From assembly GCA_023229435.1 (NCBI GenBank), contig JALNZF010000006.1, positions 62,001 through 126,000 on the forward strand: DNA of 64,000 nt, given 5' to 3'. Numbering within the stretch: position 1 is the stretch's first letter; the number at the start of each line of letters is the position of its first letter. A program made the translations under genes and the position numbers. The notes beneath the pieces were generated by a model. The model was not told the origin of the DNA and searched no databases. It saw nothing but the letters and a program-made list of their open reading frames with translations. Shown in pieces: positions 59,001-64,000 of this stretch. This DNA comes from Nitrospirota bacterium (GTDB lineage: Bacteria > Nitrospirota > UBA9217).

Positions 59001-60017
59001 ATGAACAAAACCCTTCACGCCATTCTTTCCATTCTCGATACCTGTCAGACCGTCACCGGGTCGCGGGAGCTCTCGCGGCAGTTGAAGCTGCACGGTGTGG
59101 AACTTACCGAACGGACGGTGCGGTATTACCTGAAGATGCTGGACAAGAAGGGTTTTACGGAGGTGTTCGGCAAGGAAGGGCGGAAGATAACCGCCCAGGG
59201 AAGGGAAGAACTCAAACACTCCCTTGTTTCCGACAAGATCGGGTTCGTTATCAGCAAAATTGAAACGCTTTCCTACATGACCACCCTGGACATGGCGACC
59301 ATGGAAGGCGACGTGATCCTGAACATCTCCTATTTTTCGCGGAAGGACCTTCGAAAGGTTCTGGGACTTCTTAAACCGGCATTCTCGTCCTCTTATGTGA
59401 TGAGCGACCGGGTGATCCTTGCCCCTGAGGGGGAGAAAATCGGCAGCGCCCTTGTTCCCAAAGGCATGATGGGGCTGGGCACGATCTGCAGCGTGACCAT
59501 CAACGGGATTTTTTTGAAGGCGGGCATCCCCGTCGCCTCACGGTTCGGCGGGGTCGTGGAGACCGCGAACGGCAAACCCGTGCGATTCGTTTCCCTGATC
59601 AGCTACGAGGGGTCGTCCCTCGATCCGCTCGAAATTTTCATCAAGAGCAAAATGACCGCTGTCTCCAAGGCCGTGGCAGGCGGTTCAGGCAGGATACTCG
59701 CCAGTTACCGGGAGATCCCGGTCGTTTGTCTGGAAAAGGCGAAAAAACTCGCCCGCACCCTGGAAGACCGGGGCATCCGCGGTGTTCTTCTCATCGGCGG
59801 CCCGAACAAACCCCTTCTCGAAGTGCCGGTCGGGATCGACCGGGCAGGAATCGTCATTGTCGGCGGTCTGAACCCCATCGCCGTCCTGGAAGAGCATGGG
59901 ATCGCGACGGAGAGCAAGGCCATGTCCACGCTCTTCGAATATTCCCGCCTGGTCCCTTTTCAGGATGTTCTGCGCAATGTTCTCTCTCCGCTCAAAGACC
60001 GGTCTGCGGCGGCCTGA
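59001..60017 (+). CDS. nrpR: NrpR-like nitrogen regulator
   Basis: 338 residues. Residues 1-70 are a winged helix (ILSILDTCQTVTGSRELSRQLKLHGVELTERTVRYYLKMLDKKGFT). The remainder is one NrpR (DUF128) domain with LNISYFSRKDLRKVL, GLGTICSVTINGIFLKAGIPVASRFGGVVE and GGLNPIAVLEEHGI. In methanogens NrpR represses nitrogen genes and is released by 2-oxoglutarate. Sitting between two sets of glutamate-synthase genes, it probably does the same here. The start follows GGGAG. Confidence 0.9.
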   Translation: MNKTLHAILSILDTCQTVTGSRELSRQLKLHGVELTERTVRYYLKMLDKKGFTEVFGKEGRKITAQGREELKHSLVSDKIGFVISKIETLSYMTTLDMATMEGDVILNISYFSRKDLRKVLGLLKPAFSSSYVMSDRVILAPEGEKIGSALVPKGMMGLGTICSVTINGIFLKAGIPVASRFGGVVETANGKPVRFVSLISYEGSSLDPLEIFIKSKMTAVSKAVAGGSGRILASYREIPVVCLEKAKKLARTLEDRGIRGVLLIGGPNKPLLEVPVGIDRAGIVIVGGLNPIAVLEEHGIATESKAMSTLFEYSRLVPFQDVLRNVLSPLKDRSAAA

Positions 60018-60065
60018 CGCATTGCAGGACGGCTCAACGCGGCCCGATTGTCCGCATATTTTCGC

Positions 60066-60152
60066 TTGACACCAGAGCTGAACCGGGTGTATTCTACGAC
60101 ACACTCGGCAATGGATTGCCGAGTAAAAGCCCCTCACGGAGGGGCTTTTTTT
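60066..60152 (+). ncRNA. Candidate tiny RNA: promoter, hairpin and terminator
   Basis: TTGACA (60066-60071) and TATTCT (60090-60095), 18 bases apart, would start RNA near 60102. There the hairpin ACTCGGCAA-TGGA-TTGCCGAGT (60103-60124) begins, and the next base opens the terminator. The result would be a transcript of about 50 bases made of two hairpins. It could also be just a processed end of nrpR mRNA. Confidence 0.4.
60125..60152 (+). terminator. Rho-independent terminator after nrpR
   Basis: AAAAGCCCCTC, loop ACG, GAGGGGCTTTT, continuing to seven T. An 11-bp stem with a full U-tract. Confidence 0.88.
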
Positions 60153-60235
60153 GCCGCTCTTTGAGCGGTCGCGTATCGGTTCTTTGTTCACCTGGAGAGC
60201 GTCCCTGTTGGCGGCAAAGACCTGTTATACTATAA

Positions 60236-60364
60236 GACAATTACAAGCACCCCAATAACCAATAAATACCAATGAACAAAATTCCAAGTTCCCGGTTTTG
60301 TCAGTCATTGGAGCTTTGCTATAGAGATTTATTTGAAATTTTGATTTTTGGGATTTGAGATTTC
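60236..60364. repeat. Palindromic word array, AATACCAAT type (loose)
   Basis: Left words CCAATAACCAATAAATACC face right words GAAATTTTGATTTTTGGG and GATTTGAGATTT. Symmetry is weaker than in the other arrays, but the build is the same. Confidence 0.5.
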
Positions 60365-60381
60365 ATGAGGAGTCATTATCT

Positions 60382-61491
60382 ATGTGCCGATTGAGCGCGA
60401 TAACATCGAGTGACTATTTCTCCCCCATGGAGAACATCCATGCGCTCGAGACCATGAAGGAAGGACACGATGGGTCCGGGCTCGGTCTGATGCTCAAGGA
60501 CCTGGGTGGGCCCTTCGAGGAGTTCAAGAGTTATCCGATCCTGTCCGCCATCTGCTCGAACAAGGGGCTCCGGGACCTGGACGATTATATGAAGGCCCTC
60601 GGGTTCAAGGAAAAGTTCATGTGGGCCCCGCCCATCAAGAACATGCCGGGCGTCGAGCGCAGGGAGCATTATCTCACGAAAGTGTACGATTACCCGGAAA
60701 CGTACAAGGACAAGCCCTTTCGCGAGAAGGAGGACCTGCTCATGAACACGCGGCTGGCCCTCCGGCAGATCGGTGAATCCGACGGGTCGCTTTTTGTGTT
60801 CTCCTTCTATCCCGACGTGCTGACCCTCAAGGAAGTGGGGGACCCCCTCCAACTCGGCGAGTTCTTCGGACTCGAGAAGTCGGGCCTTAAGGCAAAGATC
60901 GTTTTCGCCCAAGGCAGGCAGAACACGAATTACGCCATCTACCTCTACGCCTGTCATCCCTTCTTCATCCAGGGATACGCCACCATGACGAACGGCGAGA
61001 ACACGGCCTTTGTGCCGATCCGCGAGTTCCTCATGGGCCGCGGAAATCCGGGGTACATGGGCTACAACTCGGATTCCGAGGTCTTTACCCACATCCTGCA
61101 CTACACCAACCGGACCCTCGGGTATCCGCTCCATTACTACAAGGACATCATCACACCGATGAAGGACACGGAGATCGGGAAGCGTTCCGATGCCGAGCCG
61201 CTGCGGCTGCTCAAGAAGTCGCTCCGGCCGCTCTGCATCGACGGGCCGAACTGCGTGATCGGGTTCACTCCCGACGGCACGTGTTTCATGGCGCACGATT
61301 CCAAGAAGCTCAGGCCCGGCGCCGTTGGCGGCAAACCCGGTAAATACGCGCTCATGTCCGAGGTCTGCGGCGTGGACAGCGCCATACCGGACCGGGATGA
61401 ATCAACGGACATCTTCCCCATGAAGTATGACATGGTGATCATCGCGCCCGGCGCGCGGGAGGTTAAGGTATGGAATCAGCTGCACGGTTAG
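60382..61491 (+). CDS. Glutamate synthase amidotransferase subunit (GltB1-type, class II)
   Basis: 369 residues from the ATG at 60382, giving MCRLSAI so that Cys2 becomes the N-terminal nucleophile of a class II glutamine amidotransferase. EGHDGSGLGLML, ALRQIGESDGSLFVFSF and GFTPDGTCFMAHDSKKLRPG fit the family. It would release ammonia from glutamine for the FMN subunit encoded next. Its last 22 bases overlap a copy of the next gene's start inside an 83-bp tandem repeat. Confidence 0.85.
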   Translation: MCRLSAITSSDYFSPMENIHALETMKEGHDGSGLGLMLKDLGGPFEEFKSYPILSAICSNKGLRDLDDYMKALGFKEKFMWAPPIKNMPGVERREHYLTKVYDYPETYKDKPFREKEDLLMNTRLALRQIGESDGSLFVFSFYPDVLTLKEVGDPLQLGEFFGLEKSGLKAKIVFAQGRQNTNYAIYLYACHPFFIQGYATMTNGENTAFVPIREFLMGRGNPGYMGYNSDSEVFTHILHYTNRTLGYPLHYYKDIITPMKDTEIGKRSDAEPLRLLKKSLRPLCIDGPNCVIGFTPDGTCFMAHDSKKLRPGAVGGKPGKYALMSEVCGVDSAIPDRDESTDIFPMKYDMVIIAPGAREVKVWNQLHG

Positions 61492-61660
61492 ATAACAATT
61501 ATCAGCTCTCGCTAATGATGATTATCGCACCCGGAGCACAGGAGGTGCAGGTATGGAATCAGCTGCACGGTTAGATAACAATTATCAGCTCTCGCTAATG
61601 GTGATTATCGCGCCCGGAGCACAGGAGGTGCAGGTATGGAATCAGCTGCACGATTAGACC
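61408..61660 (+). repeat. 83-bp tandem repeat in three copies at a gene junction
   Basis: The ATGGAATCAGCTGCACG start motif occurs at 61470, 61553 and 61636, exactly 83 bases apart. Each unit holds the coding end of the amidotransferase (IIAPGAxEVxVWNQLH), a ribosome binding site (GGAGGT) and the first codons of the next gene (MESAARLD). The first two copies each encode a closed 34-residue frame; the third continues into the FMN subunit. Confidence 0.88.
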
Positions 61661-63291
61661 AGAACCATCAGCTCTCGTTAAAAGAGCTTCCCTATATTGT
61701 CCGGTGGCGCGAGGACCGCTGCACCCGCTGCGGCCGCTGCACGGCCGTCTGCCCCATGAAATCCATCGAGGCCACGGTCACCACCCAGCGGGTGGTAACG
61801 TCCGAAGGTTCGAGCCCCGAACCCAGGGTCACTCGCCGGCTGACCCAGGTGGTGCACCAGGTCACGGAGATCGAGCGGTACTGCATCGGATGCGGCGCTT
61901 GCACGCTCGTTTGCCCCGCGGACGCAATTTTCCCGGAGTACAACTTCCAGCACAAGCTCTACCACTTCAAGAACAAGGGCGGCGTTCCCTTTATGCGCGG
62001 CGGACGGCGGAACGACCCGTCGATTTCGACGCTCGACAGGCTCAAGTTCACCCGCATCTCGATGCTCACCGACCCGGCGCTGGACGCGGGCAGGCATGAG
62101 TTCCGCATCAGGACGCTTCTCGGCAGGAACCTTCCGGCGGAGAAGCTTCCAATCAAGGTTGAAGGCGACAAACTGACGATCAGCAACCACACGTTCATCC
62201 CGCCGGTGCGCGAGATCTACCCCATCCGCATCGGCAGCATGTCCATCGGCGCCCTCTCACCGCACATGTGGGAAGGTCTTGCCATGGGCATCACCTATTT
62301 GAATGAGGTCGAAGGCCTGCCCGTGGTCATGTGCTCCGGTGAGGGCGGATTGCCCCCGAGCATTCTGAAGTCCCGCTACCTGAAATACTTCATCATCCAG
62401 ATCGCGTCAGGCTATTTCGGCTGGGACGAGATCATCCGCGCGCTTCCGGACATGATCGAGGACCCGTGCGCCATCGAGATCAAGTACGGACAGGGCGCGA
62501 AGCCCGGCGACGGAGGCCTGCTCCAGGCGTATAAAGTGCTCGGATTGATCGCCAAGATCCGCGGCGTGCCGCAGTTCGTTGACCTTGCGTCGCCGCCGAC
62601 GCACCAGACAAAGTATTCCATTGAAGAGGCGGTCGCGAAGATGATCCAGTCCATGTCCATGGCCTGGGGATTCCGCGTGCCGGTGTATCCGAAAATTTCC
62701 GGGACGAAGACGGCCCGTGCCGTGCTGAACAATCTCGCACGGAACCCCTATGCCGCGGCACTCTGCATCGACGGCGAGGACGGCGGCACCGGCGCGGCCT
62801 ACAATGTGTCCCTGGACAAGATGGGACATCCCATCGCGTCGAACATCCGTGATTGCTATCTGGACCTCGTGAGGCAGGGCAAACAGAACGAACTCCCGCT
62901 CATCGCCGCGGGCGGTGTGGGCAAGGGAGGCAACCTCGCGGCGAACGCGGCGGCCCTCATCATGCTCGGCGCGTCGGCGGTGGACATCGGCAAGTACATC
63001 ATGCAGACGGCCGCGGGCTGCTTCGGGGACGAGTACAACCGCTGCAATGTCTGCAACCTCGGCAGGTGCCCGCGCGGCATCACGACGCAGGACCCGAAGT
63101 TGTACCGCAGGCTGGATCCCGACAAGGTCGCGGAGCGTGTGGTGGAGGTCTTCAAGGCCGCGGACGTGGAGCTCAAGAAGATCTTCGCGCCGCTCGGCAG
63201 GAGCACGGAACTCCCGATCGGCATGTCCGACGCCCTTGGCGTGAACGACAAGGACATCGCGGACCGGCTGCAGATCAGCTACGTGTGTTAA
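61636..63291 (+). CDS. Ferredoxin-fused glutamate synthase FMN subunit (archaeal GltB2 type)
   Basis: 551 residues. Two [4Fe-4S] motifs: Cys29/32/35/39 (CTRCGRCTAVCP) and Cys83/86/89/93 (CIGCGACTLVCP), 50 residues apart. The FMN barrel follows (SIGALSPHMWEGLAMG, MCSGEGGLPPS, EIKYGQGAKPGDGGLL, CIDGEDGGTGAAY, AAGGVGKGGNLAANAAALIMLGA), then the [3Fe-4S] site CNVCNLGRCPRGI. It makes glutamate from 2-oxoglutarate and amidotransferase ammonia, with electrons probably from ferredoxin. The start is the third copy of an 83-bp repeat. Confidence 0.9.
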   Translation: MESAARLDQNHQLSLKELPYIVRWREDRCTRCGRCTAVCPMKSIEATVTTQRVVTSEGSSPEPRVTRRLTQVVHQVTEIERYCIGCGACTLVCPADAIFPEYNFQHKLYHFKNKGGVPFMRGGRRNDPSISTLDRLKFTRISMLTDPALDAGRHEFRIRTLLGRNLPAEKLPIKVEGDKLTISNHTFIPPVREIYPIRIGSMSIGALSPHMWEGLAMGITYLNEVEGLPVVMCSGEGGLPPSILKSRYLKYFIIQIASGYFGWDEIIRALPDMIEDPCAIEIKYGQGAKPGDGGLLQAYKVLGLIAKIRGVPQFVDLASPPTHQTKYSIEEAVAKMIQSMSMAWGFRVPVYPKISGTKTARAVLNNLARNPYAAALCIDGEDGGTGAAYNVSLDKMGHPIASNIRDCYLDLVRQGKQNELPLIAAGGVGKGGNLAANAAALIMLGASAVDIGKYIMQTAAGCFGDEYNRCNVCNLGRCPRGITTQDPKLYRRLDPDKVAERVVEVFKAADVELKKIFAPLGRSTELPIGMSDALGVNDKDIADRLQISYVC

Positions 63292-63335
63292 GTGCCGAGT
63301 GCGGATTGCGGAATGAAAGTAAACCGCAAAAAATA

Positions 63336-63411
63336 TTTACCACAGAGGACACGGAGAAAATCTTGGGTTTTATTAAACAAACGGTTTTCCTCGGTGATCT
63401 CTGCGGTTAAA
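63336..63411. repeat. Palindromic word array, CCACAGAG type
   Basis: TTTACCACAGAGGACACGG on the left faces CTCGGTGATCTCTGCGGTT on the right. It lies between the FMN subunit and the GXGXG gene, ending 15 bases before the latter's start. Confidence 0.72.
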
Positions 63412-63425
63412 AAAGGTTAGAGGAT

Positions 63426-64000
63426 ATGATCATCAAGGGCACTATCAACGGGAAACGGGTCTCTTCAAAAGACCTTGAAGAACAGGTCCAGAAGGCCATC
63501 AAGGACGGCGCCAGGGACATCAGCGTCACCGCTGAAGGCCAGCACGGCATCGGCGGCAGGATCTGGCCCCGCGAAGGAAAGATCAAGGTCGCCATCGAAG
63601 GCACCTCGGGCCAGCGTGTGGGCAGCATGGGCATGGACGGCACGGAGATCCTGGTCAAGGGCTCAACCTCTGACGATACGGGCTGGCTCAACTGCGGCGC
63701 CACCATCACGGTGCTCGGCGACGTGGCGAACGGCGCACACAACGCAGGCGCACAGGGCAAGCTCTATGTGCAGGGCGGCGGCGGCGCGCGGTGCGACACG
63801 ATGACCAAGAAGAACCCGCGTTTCCCTGACCTTCAGTCCTGGTACTTCCGCGGCGTGGGCGACTCCTTTGCCGAGTTCAAGGCAGGCGGTATTGCCGTGG
63901 TTTGCGGCGTGGATCCCCGCGATCCTGAGAACGTACTCGGCTACCGTCCCTGCGTGGGCATGGTGGGCGGCACGATCTATTTCCGCGGGCCCATCAAGGA
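63426..64000 (+). CDS. Glutamate synthase GXGXG subunit (GltB3 type), 3' truncated by window
   Basis: The frame is open to the last base (191 complete codons). It shows the right-handed beta-helix repeats of the glutamate synthase C-terminal domain: EGQHGIGGRIW, GTSGQRVGSMGMDGTEILVKG, VLGDVANGAHNAGAQGKLYVQGGGGARCD. In this split enzyme the subunit bridges amidotransferase and FMN domains. An AGAGG precedes the ATG. Confidence 0.9.
   Translation, partial: MIIKGTINGKRVSSKDLEEQVQKAIKDGARDISVTAEGQHGIGGRIWPREGKIKVAIEGTSGQRVGSMGMDGTEILVKGSTSDDTGWLNCGATITVLGDVANGAHNAGAQGKLYVQGGGGARCDTMTKKNPRFPDLQSWYFRGVGDSFAEFKAGGIAVVCGVDPRDPENVLGYRPCVGMVGGTIYFRGPIK

Larger units (their letters stand above)
60018..60381. 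other. Intergenic stretch between nrpR and the split glutamate synthase
   Basis: 364 bases without a protein gene. It holds a promoter-like pair, two adjacent hairpins ending in a terminator, and a palindromic word array, each listed separately. Confidence 0.6.

Noticed and set aside
1..64000. Prophage, integrative element, tRNA or rRNA
   Set aside because: No integrase, terminase, capsid or transposase genes were seen, and no tRNA or rRNA could be recognised by eye; a tRNA scan would settle the latter.

Overview
The window reads as chromosomal DNA of a Gram-negative, probably anaerobic or facultatively anaerobic bacterium of the Nitrospirota or Desulfobacterota type. The Tol genes imply an outer membrane. 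The archaeal-style split glutamate synthase with an NrpR-type regulator, the MoeA/periplasmic-binding-protein fusion, the ETF-linked membrane Fe-S oxidoreductase, HspR and the dense palindromic intergenic arrays fit those phyla. No rRNA, tRNA, CRISPR or prophage was recognised, so the placement is an inference from gene content.

Layout. 1-2.1 kb: end of a DsrE-like gene, then a leftward operon of an ArsR-family regulator, two small Cys-containing proteins and a CopD-like membrane protein. 2.5-16.6 kb: a fatty-acid beta-oxidation block (fadN-fadA-fadE order, ETF:quinone-type oxidoreductase, etfB, etfA, fadD) interrupted by two toxin-antitoxin pairs and one unknown gene. 16.9-25.3 kb: a BaiN/HI0933 flavoprotein, a HEAT-like protein, the heat-shock genes dnaJ-hspR-clpB and a GAF-GGDEF protein. 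25.5-33.4 kb: a thioredoxin reductase-like gene and two moeA paralogues, separated by an accessory island of decayed restriction endonucleases without methyltransferases. 33.5-36.8 kb: tolQ-tolR-tolA/tonB-tolB without pal. 37-51.7 kb: a signalling array of three secreted solute-binding proteins without transporter genes, four related histidine kinases, the tail of a fifth lost kinase, three Rcp1-like receivers and one receiver-PAS-GGDEF protein. 51.8-64 kb: a DUF255 protein, a KaiC-like/XRE/cupin regulator, two paralogous FMN glutamate-synthase-like proteins with an N-terminal four-Cys motif, an NrpR-like repressor, and a split glutamate synthase (amidotransferase, ferredoxin-fused FMN domain, GXGXG domain) running off the right edge.

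How it fits together. Acyl-CoAs made by FadD would be oxidised by FadE/FadN/FadA, with electrons passing through EtfAB to the membrane Fe-S protein and the quinone pool. The signalling array looks like binding-protein-dependent sensing that converges on phospho-receivers and cyclic-di-GMP. Intergenic DNA is unusual throughout: about fifteen gaps carry imperfect palindromes built of short degenerate words, and the nitrogen locus carries two different tandem duplications that each copy a gene end.
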